Translations under genes and position numbers: made by a program
The notes under the pieces: model-generated
What the model saw: only the letters and a program-made list of their open reading frames with translations
What the model was told of the DNA's origin: nothing
The model's database searches: none
Shown: positions 1 through 10,419 of the stretch, piece by piece
Numbering within the stretch: position 1 is the first letter of the stretch
Layout: every line of letters starts with the position of its first letter
Assembly (NCBI GenBank): GCA_900491605.1
Contig: UESW01004417.1
Location: 556,142-620,141 of the forward strand
From: Calamus simplicifolius
Lineage: Eukaryota > Streptophyta > Magnoliopsida > Arecales > Arecaceae
Direction: 5' to 3'
Length of the DNA stretch: 64,000 bases

Positions 1-425
1 GACATTTTTAAGCATCAATGAAAGAAAAAGTCTTAAGCGCAGCATACTTAGCTCTTGCAGCACCCTTGTTTTTCTTCCGCGGGCTTGAACGCTTTCGCCC
101 GCTGGTGGTCTGCCCCCTAGGGAATCAAGTTGGTTGGAGTGGAGGTACCGCTGCCCATACTTGGGCCTTCCTCTGCGTCACTGTCCGTATGAGAGAAGGC
201 TGCTTGGGCAGAGAGTGATGGCTTTCTGGGCTTTAAGCCGCTGATGGGTTTGATGATGGTGGACCTCTTGCTGAGAAGATTTTTGGCAGGATGAGAGATG
301 GCTAGCCTGGGCAGTGACCACAAAGCGAGTGGAAGCCTTTGTTTGCTGTTGCGTGGTCCTGAGATGTTGCCTCTGAAGCTTTTGCTCAGCTCGTTGAAGG
401 TGCCCCCCAGCATAACTGGCGTCGG

Positions 426-1515
426 CCTCTTGAGGCCGACGGGAGCCTGTAAGGAGACGGATGTTCTGATGCTAGTCTCCCCTGCATGGGCACATTGAGG
501 CCATGCAATGTAGCGTGGGGTGGTGTTGGAGTTTGGGAAGCGGCAACCAAAGCTCCACCTGGAATCGTGGGAGAAGCTGGGCCCGGCGACATCGGGCTAG
601 GAAGCGGCAGCGTGACGCCGGCCTGGGACACCCACAGGAGAGAAGATGGGGAACCTTCGGGCACCGGGAGCCCAGGAGCAGAGAACCAGTGCCGTTGGGA
701 GCTCGGGAGCAGCCGAGACCTCACGGAGCTCCCTCCTTCATTCGGGCTCTGGTTCATCATTCCCACCTCCCACGGCTCTGGATGATGGCTACAAGGCCGT
801 GGAGTCGGGAGTTACATCGTATTCCTTCAAAAACCGCCGCAGCCAGCTAACCTCCAACGGGACGCACCCGAAGAACTAACTCTGGTTAAGAGATCTCCTG
901 GACGCCTGAGAAGTGGTCTTTGGACCGAGTTGCCTGGGAGGAGACGAAGTGGAGAAGTTGGAGTGCTTCGGACTAAACATCAGCCATATGGCTTGCGTTT
1001 AGGACTTGAATGCTCCTTCGTGAGCTTGCCGCTAGCTGTGAGTTTCTTGAGCTGGAGGAGAAGAAGTTTGTGGAAGTTGGGAGGAAGGTAAGCTTAGCGC
1101 TCCCTTCTCTTGGACGGACTAGTGTAGGAGGAAGAGAAGGTGGTGAGAGGGCGAGAGGGAGATGAGACCGGTGACGATCTTGGGCACTCGCTGGGTTCGA
1201 CGGAGAGAGATTGGCTGAGAACCGCTGTGGCTGTTGGGGGACGTGGCTGCCGCGAGGAGCCGCCATGGAAGATTTGGGGCTGCAATGGAGTCTCGAGCCG
1301 CCGTGAACGTGGGAGTCGCCGAGGAGGACCGGGAGATCGTTGTGAGTGGCCGTCCAGGATGAGCAGCCGCTCTAGGAGAGGCCGTCGTGGAGGGCTGTTT
1401 GCCATCACTCGGTCGTTGAGGCCCCTTTTTTTTTTTTCCGCGGGCTCGAGCGCTTCCGCCCACTGGTGGTCTGCCCCCCAGGGAATCAAGTTGGTTGGCT
1501 TGCTGTTGCGCGGTG
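426..1515. other. Unidentified 1.1 kb insert within Gypsy C gag
   Basis: This stretch is absent from the equivalent place in element B (8300-8330) and interrupts gag homology. Its ends carry a similar short sequence (CAGTTrYGCTG on the minus strand). It contains a T12 run near 1430 and a possible splice donor (AAG/GTAAGC) at about 1085 on the plus strand. No reading frame in it was recognised. It could be a captured host fragment, a non-autonomous insertion or a tandem rearrangement product. Confidence 0.4.
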
Positions 1516-1563
1516 CCCCTCAGCGCAACTGGTGAAAGCTTCCTGAGCTCGCGTTGTCACCAT
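1490..1563 (-). pseudogene. gag start fragment of Gypsy C
   Basis: The ATG at 1563 opens a short reading frame of the same type as the gag N-termini of elements A and E (a Met-Val-Thr-Thr-Arg start). Homology to the other copies is lost after about 20 codons. It lies 55 bases downstream of the PBS, as in the other elements. It is too short to be functional. Confidence 0.6.
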
Positions 1564-1617
1564 CGTCTTCCTTGCAGAAGTTGTAGGGAGAATGTTCGTC
1601 TACTAAGTGCATTTCCT

Positions 1618-1635
1618 CCCCTTCCTGGCGCGCCA
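1618..1635 (-). other. Primer-binding site of Gypsy C
   Basis: The minus strand reads TGGCGCGCCAGGAAGGGG three bases after the LTR end (CAACA). The same motif with one to three changes follows the LTRs at 8178, 11512, 32601 and 58852. The matching tRNA was not assigned. Confidence 0.75.
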
Positions 1636-1866
1636 ATCTGTTGCTGCCAAATCACTTTTGAGGAGCGTCGAGCGACATAAATGCTTCGTTGGCCTTCAGA
1701 GGAATGATAAGGATCGCCTCCTTCAGCCGAAGACCTGCAAGAAAAGTCCCGGACCGGTGGTTCCGGCGGGGACCCTCCGACGCTCAAGTCAGCGATCTGG
1801 AGAACAGGAATTTTTTTAATGAAAGAGTAGAGATTGAGTCCCCCCTCCCTTGTTGGGGTTGGGCTC

Positions 1867-1874
1867 TTTATATA
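1867..1874 (-). promoter_or_regulatory. LTR C TATA box
   Basis: TATATAAA on the minus strand, about 230 bases before the LTR end. Every other Gypsy LTR in the window has a TATA-like motif at about the same distance from its end, which supports a Pol II promoter. Confidence 0.55.
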
Positions 1875-2269
1875 CCTGTCCGGGGGTCCCTCTTTCCTTT
1901 CGTTGATAACAGCCGAATCATATCTTCCGTTAAGATCGGCTACAGCTGCTAAACGTGTGCCGTAAGTATTGGCAACGGTTCATAATATAGCGGTAACCAC
2001 CCGTGATCTTAGCAAGAGAGAAACGGGTTGGCAAGCCACGTGGAAGCTCTATATGAACAGCAATGGGTGATAAGGTTAGTCACGTGGGCCCCAAGTGCAA
2101 CCATTGGGATAGAAGATATCGTTTAAAGTTGAAGCCAGAAGTCCCTCGTAGAGCATTAATTATAAAGTTATGGCACTATTCACGTGCAAGGCACTGTTCA
2201 TGTGACACTGTTCACGTGCATGACATTGTTCATGGCCAAGGGCGAAGGCCGAGACCGTAGGAAAAAGGC

Positions 2270-3525
2270 CGAAGCGGCTTATGGTCGAATGAAAAAGCCA
2301 AGGCCGTGGCAGCCATAAATATGAGAATGCAATAAATGCTTTAGAGCGAGTAGATGCTCGTGGCCTTTGAGGCCATAAAGACGGGAGAGAATAAGGCAAT
2401 AAATGCCTAGCAAATGGATGTACATCGGCAGAAGGCCGACGCTGTCGAGGCCGACGCTAGGCATTGTTGAGGCCGACGCCATAAATGAGAATAAGGCAAT
2501 AAATGCCTGGATAATCATGGCCTTTGAGGCCATAAAGGCTATAAATATGGGAGAGAAGGCAATAAATGCCTAGCAAATGGATGTACATCGGTAGAAGGCC
2601 GACGCTGTCGAGGCCGACGCTGTCGAAGCCGACGCCAGAAACCGACGCTAGGCATTGTTGAGGCCGACGCCATAAATGAGAATAAGGCAATAAATGCCTG
2701 GATAATCATGGCCTTTGAGGCCATAGGCTATAAATATGGGAGAGAAGGCAATAAATGCCTAGCAAATGGATGTACATCGGCAGAAGGCCGACGCTGTCGA
2801 GGCCGACGCCAGAGGCCGACGCTAGGCATTGTTGAGGCCGACGCCATAAATGAGAATAAGGCAATAAATGCCTGGATAATCATGGCCTTTGAGGCCATAA
2901 AGGCTATAAATATGGGAAAGAAGGCAATAAATGCCTAGCAAATGGATGTACATCGGCAGAAGGCCGACGCTGTCGAAGCCGACGCTGTCGAAGCCGACGC
3001 TGTCGAGGCCGACGCTGTCGAGGCCGACGCCAGGCATTGTTGAGGCCGTCGCCATAAATGAGAATAAGGCAATAAATGCCTGGATAATCATGGCCTTTGA
3101 GGCCATAAAGGCTATAAATATGGGAAAGAAGGCAATAAATGCCTAGCAAATGGATATACATCGGCAGAAGGCCGACGCTGTCGAGGCCGACGCTGTAGAA
3201 GCCGACGCTGTCGAGGCCGACGCTAGGCATTGTTGAGGCCGTCGCCATAAATGAGAATAAGGCAATAAATGCTTGGTAGCCTTTGAGGCCATAAAGGCTA
3301 TAAATATGAGAGAGAATAAGGCAATAAATGCCTAGCAAGTGGATGCGCAGAAGGCCAACGCGAAGACGCGAGGCCGACGCCGAGACGCCGATGCCGAGAC
3401 GCCGACGCCAGAGGCCGACGCTGTTGAGGCCGATGCCAGAGGCAGATGCCAGACGCTGTTGAGGCCGACGCAAGGGGCCGACGCCGACGCTGTAGAGGCC
3501 GACGCCAGGGGGCTAACGTGGCAGC
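2270..3525. repeat. Higher-order tandem repeat inside LTR C
   Basis: About six copies of a 160-210 bp unit (starts near 2407, 2568, 2757, 2933, 3143 and 3330), each containing AATAAGGCAATAAATGCC and a GC-rich block. The GC-rich block is itself made of 15-bp units (GACGCTGTCGAGGCC). Copy number of the inner unit differs between outer units. All reading frames across it are translations of repeat. Confidence 0.85.
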
Positions 3526-3721
3526 CATAATTGCCATAAATGCCTTGATGCTCGTGGATGGAATGAAATGTCCATTGCATCCTTCAAAAGAAAGCCGAGT
3601 AGAGTAGCGAGGCCACCTAGGAATTAAGCCGTTCGGGAAGGCCGCTGAGGATGGCCGTCTCGATAGGATGCCATCCAAAAATTACTGTCTTTATTGCCTA
3701 TGGGGTCAACCGGCCCCATCA

Positions 3722-4286
3722 AATGCCCCCCACACTCCTGAGCTTGTTTTAGATCTCCATCGGTTTCATTTTTGTCCCTTTTTATTTTTTACTCCTTCAA
3801 TGCTGAGAAATCTAAAATGTCTACCGCTCTCATTAGCATGTAATAATAAACTATTTCCTAGCATACATTATTTTTAAGCATCCATTACAGTTTTTAAGCA
3901 TTGGTCTTCACAAACATAATAGAGTACCTTTAAATTCCCTAGATTTTTCCTCCCATGCTCAATCCAATCCTTCCAAAGTTTCCCTTCTAACACTAAGTTA
4001 ACTGAAGCGGACAAAAAGAAGGTCTAAAACTCTTGAATGAGTTAAACATGGCTCAAGTAAAGAGAAAAATATGTTCTACTAACAAATACTTAGGTTGCTC
4101 TTATAAATGTATAGAAAAAGTATATTTTAAATTAAACTTATATATTGGATAACTTTTATTAATTCTAGTGCTGAATGAAGGGGCATCTTCGAAGGAGTGT
4201 TTTCTAAAAGATGGGCTAATTTTTATTTGAAATAGATTTATGCTAAATAAAAAGAGTCCTAATCATGTTAGAATAAGTTATCTGTT

Positions 4287-4317
<31 letters not shown>

Positions 4318-4935
4318 TACTTTCGCTAGGATTTTCTCTCTTCATGTTGGTATCTAATTTTGCCATGTGTAATATTTACCATAAGATTAATTAATCAAAT
4401 CAGATTATATTGCAACTATTATTGAATTTGTGTTACAACGGTTTAGCAAGCATGCACAAGAATAATCTAAGTATGCAAAAAACTACAAGATTTTGAATAT
4501 CCAATATGATTTCACATTTGAGCAAGAAGATATGTAGAGAAAATAGAGAATCCTCCTTCTAGAAGGTGCTAAAGGAATATAACATCTACAAATGGTCTAC
4601 TTGGATTGGATATGCCTTTTAAGTAATTGTTTCATAACAATTGTATAAGATAGCTGGTGATCAATAACAAAAGTCAATAACTAATCTAAATACGCCTATT
4701 AGTTGTATCAAATTCTTAGTACTATTATATAAGTAGTTTAGTTGCATTAGACTCCTAGTAGCATCATATATGCTTCTTAATGTTCATCTTTCTAATTTAA
4801 TAAATTCTTTTTGTACTAGAAAGAATCCTTCCTCAACTTATTTAGTCATGTTTAAACTTTTGCCTAACTAAATTTGTTCATCGCTTTAATTTTTTAATTA
4901 TTATTTATAAATAGAATTTAGATGTAATTTATTAG
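3722..4935. other. AT-rich spacer between Gypsy C and Gypsy B
   Basis: Low-GC sequence without a supportable reading frame. Its first 20 bases resemble a Gypsy polypurine tract on the minus strand. A GA microsatellite lies at 4287-4314. The last five bases before element B (GTATG, 4936-4940) belong to the target-site duplication. Confidence 0.6.
4287..4314. repeat. (GA)n microsatellite
   Basis: About thirteen GA dinucleotides in a row, ending in GAAAGAG. Confidence 0.9.
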
Positions 4936-6899
4936 GTATGTAATGGGGCCAGTGGGCCCCATGGGCCACAAAGACAACATCTGGGTTTAGTCTTAACGAA
5001 TCGGCCTTTCCTCCTCGGACCCAGCAGGTCCAGGGTGGCCTATCCGAGTTCGTCATCTTTTTTCTCTTCTCTGCATGAAGACGTGGGTTTCCTTCAAGTA
5101 AAGCCTCGCCTCCATGGACGGCCGTCCCTGCGACTAGGCGGAAGCTTCTCCCTCTTGGCTGTCCTAACTCCAAGTCTTCAGCCTCAACTCCCAACTCGGT
5201 TTCGGACTGCTTCTCTCGGCACTCGGCCTCGCTCCCCTTGATTTCGTACGGCCTCGGATCAACTTTCATTCGGCCTCAGCATCAAGCTCCCCTCGGCCTC
5301 GGCCTCCGTCTTCCGCTCCTGCAAGCTTCTCCCCCGGCTCCTGCTGCTGTCTCTAGCAAGCTTCCGAGGTGCGTTGCACGGGAGCCAAGAACATGGCCAT
5401 GGACCCATCGGCCACTCCTTTTGTTAAGCCCCGTGGGAGGGTCATGCACTTGCATGGAGATGTCAACATCGTGGGCCCCCCTTCTTTACTCCCATGAGAG
5501 AGCTGGCACCCCACACCAAGCCAGAGATCGTGCCCCCCATGCTGGAGAGGCCGTGGCATCGAAACGTCGTCTCCTTCCCAAGTTCTACTCCGGCTCTTGG
5601 GCAGCTCCCATCTCCGCGCCAGCTCCCGCCGGCCTCGCCCGACCTTCGGACTTTCCGAAGGCTCGAGTCCATCCCCCACGGCTCTCGGGCAGCTCCTGCC
5701 TCCTTCGCCCGACTCCGGACTCCGGCTCTAGCGAGCTACCCTCGGCCTCCATCCACTGTTTCACGGACGGCTTCATCTCGGCTTCTTCCCGGCCTCCCAG
5801 CACCGTGCCGGACTCTGCATGGCCTCTTCTTGGCCTCCAGCTCTGGCTCGGCCACGAACAGCTTCGTCCCGGCTCGGCCACGGGTGCCCCGTCCCGGCCT
5901 TCTGGCTTTCTCCCAGCCTCACGCGTTCCCCTCTTCGGAACGGGCGAGCAACAAGCGTTACATGCAACCAGATCCAAAGAGCTAGACCCACCGTCCTAAC
6001 CGCTCATTGCCCCCACTCGGGTCACAAACTCAAGCAACTGAACTCGGCCTTCTCCCAGCTCTCGGATGTGTATGAAACTCCATCATTACCTTTTCTCTCT
6101 CTCCCTAGCTTACTATTACATCTCAAATGGCTTGGGCTGGCCGTGGACTGAGGTGGCAAGGGGGGTAAATCCTCTACCACGAGGTAAGGCCAGGAGGCCC
6201 TTGGGCGGCGTGGCCATCCATCTCTGCCAAGTCGAGCTCCCCTCGGCTCTGATCCCATCTCCATATGGAGCCAGACTCCCATCTCCCTCGGTTCGGGTCC
6301 GTCTCCTCCGGCTCTGGCCCGGATCTGTTTGCTCTCCGTCCATAGCTTGGCCCCGCTTCCTCCCCGACCACGAGCGATTCGTCCGTGGCTTTGGTCCGTC
6401 CCCACCTCTCCAGGTCCTCATCCAACTCTGAGATCGGTTCCTAGCTGTGGAGGGCGGCGGCAGGTCTTCGTGCATGGGGTTTTCCATGCACCGCGCTGTG
6501 CATGAGGTCTCCCAGGCGGTGCTGAGCGCGGTGGGGAGGCATATCAGCCGTGTCATCTCCAAGCGACTCCAGGACATTTCCGGAATCACTCCAACTCCAG
6601 ATGGCCGCCCCCGGTTGGTCCCCGCTCCTTCCACGGACGTCCCCGGCTTCAGACCTTCCTCTCGGCCATTTGTGGAGCCCGACAGTTCGGCCCTGGCGGC
6701 TCCAGTCTTCTCCCGGTTCCAGCCATTCCCAAGACCAGGCGTAGACTCCCAGCTTCAGCCTCATCCCGGCTTCCTCCAGTCGGCCTCGTCAGCGGCCTCG
6801 TCCTGGTGCATTACGTGCATGAGGTTGCAGGCACGTAATGGAACTTCAGCAAGAGAGACGAAGGGGGGCGTGAGGGCGAGGAGGTCCTTTCCTTGAACC

Positions 6900-7430
6900 C
6901 GCATGAAGACTCGTTTCGGCCTCGTATGGCCTCGGACCTGTAGCTGCCGAGCTTCCGCTTCAGCTTTTCTCCCTTCAGCCTCGTACGGCTTCGGACCTAG
7001 CAGCCGAGCTCCCCTCAGCCTCGGCTTTTCTCCCTTCGGCCTCACACAGCCTCGGACCTGCAACTGTCGAGCTCCCCTCGGCCTTGTCTTTTCTCCTCGA
7101 CCTCGTACAGCCTCGGCCTCGGACCTGCAGCTGCCGAGCTTCCCTTGACCTCGGCTTTTCTCCCTTCGGTCTTGTACAGCCTTGGACCTACAGCTGCCGA
7201 GTTCCCCTCGGCCTCGGCCTCAACTCTTGCTCGCCTCGGACCTACAACTGCCGAGCTCCCCTCAGCCTTGTCTCTTCCCCTCACCTCGTACAGCCTCGGC
7301 CTCAGCACCAGACGCCCGGGCTCCCCCTCGGCATGCAAGCGCCCGAGCTCCCCTCGACCTTGCAACCACCCGAGCTTCCGCTTGGTCTCGGATCAGCTTC
7401 CCCCTCGGCCTCAAACATGCTCAGCCCCTC
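6900..7430. repeat. Degenerate minisatellite in LTR B
   Basis: Diverged repeats of a 55-65 bp unit based on phrases such as CTCGGCCTCG, TCGGACCTGCAGCTGCCGAG and CTTTTCTCCCTTCGG. It occupies the middle of the LTR, where the other Gypsy LTRs have unrelated repeats. Confidence 0.75.
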
Positions 7431-7869
7431 GGCCCATTCCCCTTGGTCGTGAGCAATACCATGCACATAAATAATGCCTTGCACATGAATAGTGTCATGC
7501 AAGCACTCTATAATCAATGCTCTATAAGGGACAGCTGGCTTCAACTATAAACTTCATCTTCTACCCCAACGGCTGCACCTTGGGGCCCACGTGACTAACT
7601 TTATCACCCATCGCTATCCACGCAGGATTGCAAAAAAGGTAACATAGGGAACACATCTCGCAAACACCGTAATGGTCGGCCACGCCCCGCAATAGCTTGC
7701 GACAGCTGTCCAAACCAAAATAGCACATGCCAACCAGCTGCAGCCACCTACTTTGACGGGACACGGCCTGCAGCCTAACATATCACATGGAGGTAAGCTC
7801 CACTGTTGCTGCCATCAATTAATGCTCTGACAAGTGATTATGTCCAAAAACTAGTAGACTCTAAGCATC

Positions 7870-7878
7870 TATAAAATA
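7870..7878 (+). promoter_or_regulatory. LTR B TATA box
   Basis: TATAAAATA about 300 bases before the LTR end, followed by a C/T-rich leader. Its position agrees with the TATA motifs of the other LTRs. Confidence 0.5.
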
Positions 7879-8181
7879 GGTAAGAGGGACCCCCGACCAG
7901 GTAACGAACTCATTATACTCTTAAACGCTCATTCTTGCTCATAGAGAGCACGGCTCTAAGCCTCTCTCTTATTTTCTCTTTCAAGCTTCCTCAAGCTCAT
8001 GGCTGTTGCTCAGAGCACTGACTTGAGCATCGAAGGATCCCCACCGGAATCTTCGGCCCTCAGGACTTGTTTGCATGCGGGCCCCCAGGCACAAGGAGCT
8101 CACCAAAGGATCCCGGGCTCGCTGGAGGAGGTGATCGAATGCTCGCAAACATTCGAGGACAGTGATTTGGCGTCAACAGAT

Positions 8182-8199
8182 TGGTGCGCTAGGAAGGGG
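8182..8199 (+). other. Primer-binding site of Gypsy B
   Basis: TGGTGCGCTAGGAAGGGG, three bases after the LTR end. Compared with TGGCGCGCCAGGAAGGGG in copy C it has two C-to-T changes, so it is decayed. Confidence 0.7.
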
Positions 8200-8267
8200 G
8201 GATCAACGATGCTAGTTTGCAGATCCTCATCCCCCTTTAATCAAAATGGTGGATCATAAAGATAGTA

Positions 8268-8471
8268 ATGACAAGAATCCAAGAAGCTTTCGCCAGTTAT
8301 GCTGAGGGGCACCTTCAACGAGCTGAACAAAAGCTTCAAAAGCAACATCTCATGACCACACAACAGCGGGCAAAAGCTTCCACTCGCTCTTGGGTCGCTG
8401 CTCAGGCCAGCCATCCTTCATCCCGCCGGAAATCTCCCCAGCAAGAGATCCACCGTCATCAAGCTCATTAG
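8268..8471 (+). pseudogene. gag N-terminal remnant of Gypsy B
   Basis: A 67-codon frame starting at the same place as gag in the related elements. It is rich in Gln, Ala and Ser, with no capsid or zinc-knuckle motif. It stops early and homology with copy C continues past the stop to about 8700, so this is a broken gag start. Confidence 0.5.
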
Positions 8472-8739
8472 CAACCTAAAGCTCAGAGAGCCACCACTCG
8501 CCGCCCAAGCGGCCTTCTCTCCTATGGACAAGCGATGTAGGAAGAAGCCCTAGTAAGAGCAGCATGACCTTCACTCCAATCATCTTAATTCTCTGGGGGA
8601 TAGACCACCAGCAGACATAAGTATCCAAATCAGCAGAGGGAGACAAGGGTTCTACAAGAGCTAAGTACACTATACTTAACAGTATTTCTTTCATTGATAC
8701 TTGAAAATATCATGCAGGGAAGCTCGACTCCAACTCGGC

Positions 8740-9000
8740 ACTGAAGATCAACCCAGCGTCGGCACTCAAGCTTGATGTACCATCGGCACTCAAGCCCGAC
8801 TCTGATCGGCATTCAAAGCCCGATGTACCATCGGCACTTAAGCCCGATGTACCATCGGTACTCAAGCCCAACTTCGGTCAATACTCAAAGCCCGATGTAC
8901 CATCGGCACTCAAGCCCAACTCCGGTCGGCACTTAAAGCCTGATGTACCATCGGCACTCAAGCTTGAGGCCAGCTCGGCACCAAAGACCAAAGACTGACT
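8740..9000. repeat. 24-bp tandem repeats in Gypsy B interior
   Basis: Units of the type CCCGATGTACCATCGGCACTCAAG repeated about ten times with drift. The phrase TCGGCACTCAAAGCCC is shared with the larger array at 17020-18000 of element A, so the two arrays are probably related. Confidence 0.8.
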
Positions 9001-9794
9001 CCAGCATTGGCAACAAAGATCGTTGGCACAAAGAAAAAGGCACATAATGACTCTCAACTCTCAGGTCACCCTTCAGGGTTAAAAGAAAATCGATAACTTC
9101 AACAACTCTCGGGTCACCACTCGAGCTGGCCGCAAAACCCCCGAGGCAGTTTTACTGCAGCCTCAGCGGCTCTATCCGCCTCAGCGGCTCCATTCATCTA
9201 CCTTCGTGGCCTCATTACAACTTCAGCAACTTTATCACAGCCTTAACAGCTTCACTTTAGCCTAAGCGGCTCTAACTCTACCTCAACGGCCAATGGCCAA
9301 TCGAGTAAGACCTTTATCTAAATTATATACTTGCAACATATTACTGGTCGCTTTCAGCTATCAAAAAGCCCCAAGACAACTCACAGTTGGGAGAGGCCAA
9401 CTCCCTAGCTCACAATTGACAGGCACCAACCTTCAAATTTTATGACAAAAGTAGAAGGCCCAAAGTCAACTCACAGTCAGGAGAAACTGACTCCCCAACT
9501 CACAGTTGATGGGCATCCGCTTTCGAGCTCCACTTCCAGGCTCCGCATCGAGAGAGGATTACTGGCTACCAGTCAAGGGCAATCAACTACCTTCAAACTT
9601 TGCTTAAAGTTTTTGAACAGGCAAAAAGCATGGCTCCAAAGAGCGTGAAGATGTCTACACAAGGCAGTGCAAAAAGAAAGGGGTTTCCCCACCTGAAAGG
9701 AATCACAGTTGAAGTTGACATGAAAGGGCAGATGCGAAGGTAAAAAGTTCTACACTCCTTTCGCTTAGCTGACGCAGGGCATACATGCTCAAAG

Positions 9795-9809
9795 AGTATG
9801 GAGGGCATC
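9795..9809 (+). other. Polypurine tract of Gypsy B
   Basis: A purine-rich TATGGAGGGCATC lies directly before the LTR start TGATGGGG. The same GGGCATC end precedes the LTR at 31621. Confidence 0.5.
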
Positions 9810-10419
9810 TGATGGGGCTAGTGGGCCCCATGGCAACAAAGACAACATCTGGGCTTGGTCTCAGTGAATCGGCCTTTCCTCCTCAGGCCTAGCAGGTCCA
9901 GGGCGGCCTCCCCGAGTCTGCCACCTTTTCTCTCTCCTCCGCATGAAACCATGCACGTGGGTTTCCTTCAAGTAAAGCCTCACCTCCACAGATGGTCGTT
10001 ATCGTCCCTGCGACCAGGCGGAAGCTTCTGCCTCCCGGTTGTCCCAACTCCAAGTTTTCAGCCTCAACTCCCACTCGGCTTCGGACTGCTACCCTCGGCA
10101 CTCGGCCCCGACTGCTCCCCTTGGTCTCATACGGCCTTGGATCAGCTTCCACTCGGCCTCAGAACCGAGCTCCCCTCGGCCTCGGCCTCCGTCTCCTGCT
10201 CCTGCAAGCTTCCCCCCCGACTCATGCTGCTATCTCCAACAAGCTTTCGAGGTGCGTTGCATTAGAGCCAAGAGCATGGCCATGGACCCATCGGCCACTC
10301 CTTTTGTTAAGCCCATGGGAGGGCCAGGCACTTGCATGGAGATATCAACATCATGGGCCCCCCTCCTTTACTCCCATGAGAGAGCTGGCACCCCACAACA
10401 AGCTAGAGATCGTGCCCCC
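9810..10419 (+). mobile_element. 3' LTR of Gypsy B, first part
   Basis: It matches 4941-5530 closely. The match stops after GTGCCCCC, where element A begins with TGATGTGG. The last 180 bases of the same LTR family reappear at 33047-33227. Confidence 0.8.

Larger units (their letters stand above)
1..1638 (-). mobile_element. Gypsy 'C' internal region, rearranged, runs off window start
   Basis: Read on the minus strand, this follows the primer-binding site of LTR C. It begins with a gag start (ATG at 1563) whose first codons match those at 8268, 11592 and 58932. After about 55 bases the match stops at a GGGGCACC motif and resumes near 405, where bases 1-420 match 8300-8700 of element B, so about 1.1 kb (426-1515) is extra. 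An 80-bp segment is present twice (about 65-140 and 1425-1500). No protease, RT or integrase coding is visible, so this is a gag-side remnant. Tat-like Gypsy membership is inferred from the shared PBS and leader. Confidence 0.7.
1639..3721 (-). mobile_element. LTR of Gypsy C, 2.1 kb, minus strand
   Basis: On the minus strand it begins TGATGGGGCCGG at 3721 and ends CAACA at 1639, directly before the PBS. The head matches the LTR heads at 4941, 9810 and 39052. The 3' tail (1639-1800) matches the conserved tails of the other Gypsy LTRs. The middle is occupied by tandem repeats. The sequence just upstream on the minus strand (3722-3740) is a purine-rich GTGGGGGGCATT that looks like a polypurine tract, so this LTR has internal-type sequence on both sides. 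Confidence 0.8.
4941..8178 (+). mobile_element. 5' LTR of Gypsy B, 3.2 kb
   Basis: It starts with an imperfect palindrome (GGGGCCAGTGGGCCCC) and ends GTCAACA just before a PBS. Positions 4941-5530 match the partial 3' LTR at 9810-10419. Most of the body is C/T-rich, so long reading frames on both strands (for example 5238-5999) are compositional artefacts. Positions 7430-7620 are the inverse of 2063-2240 in LTR C, so LTRs B and C are related families in opposite orientation. Confidence 0.85.
8179..9809 (+). mobile_element. Short internal region of Gypsy B (probably non-autonomous)
   Basis: Only 1.6 kb separates the two LTRs of B. It contains a gag-start remnant (ATG 8268, matching minus-strand 1-420), 24-bp repeats at 8740-9000, CCTCAGCGGCTC repeats at 9150-9300, a duplicated block of about 90 bases near 9375-9510, and a purine-rich tract before the second LTR. 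No protease, RT, RNase H or integrase motif is present, so any mobility would have depended on proteins from another element. Confidence 0.7.

Noticed and set aside
5238..5999. 253-codon frame as a host gene
   Set aside because: It lies wholly inside LTR B, is Ser/Pro-rich from C/T-rich DNA, and has competing frames on both strands.
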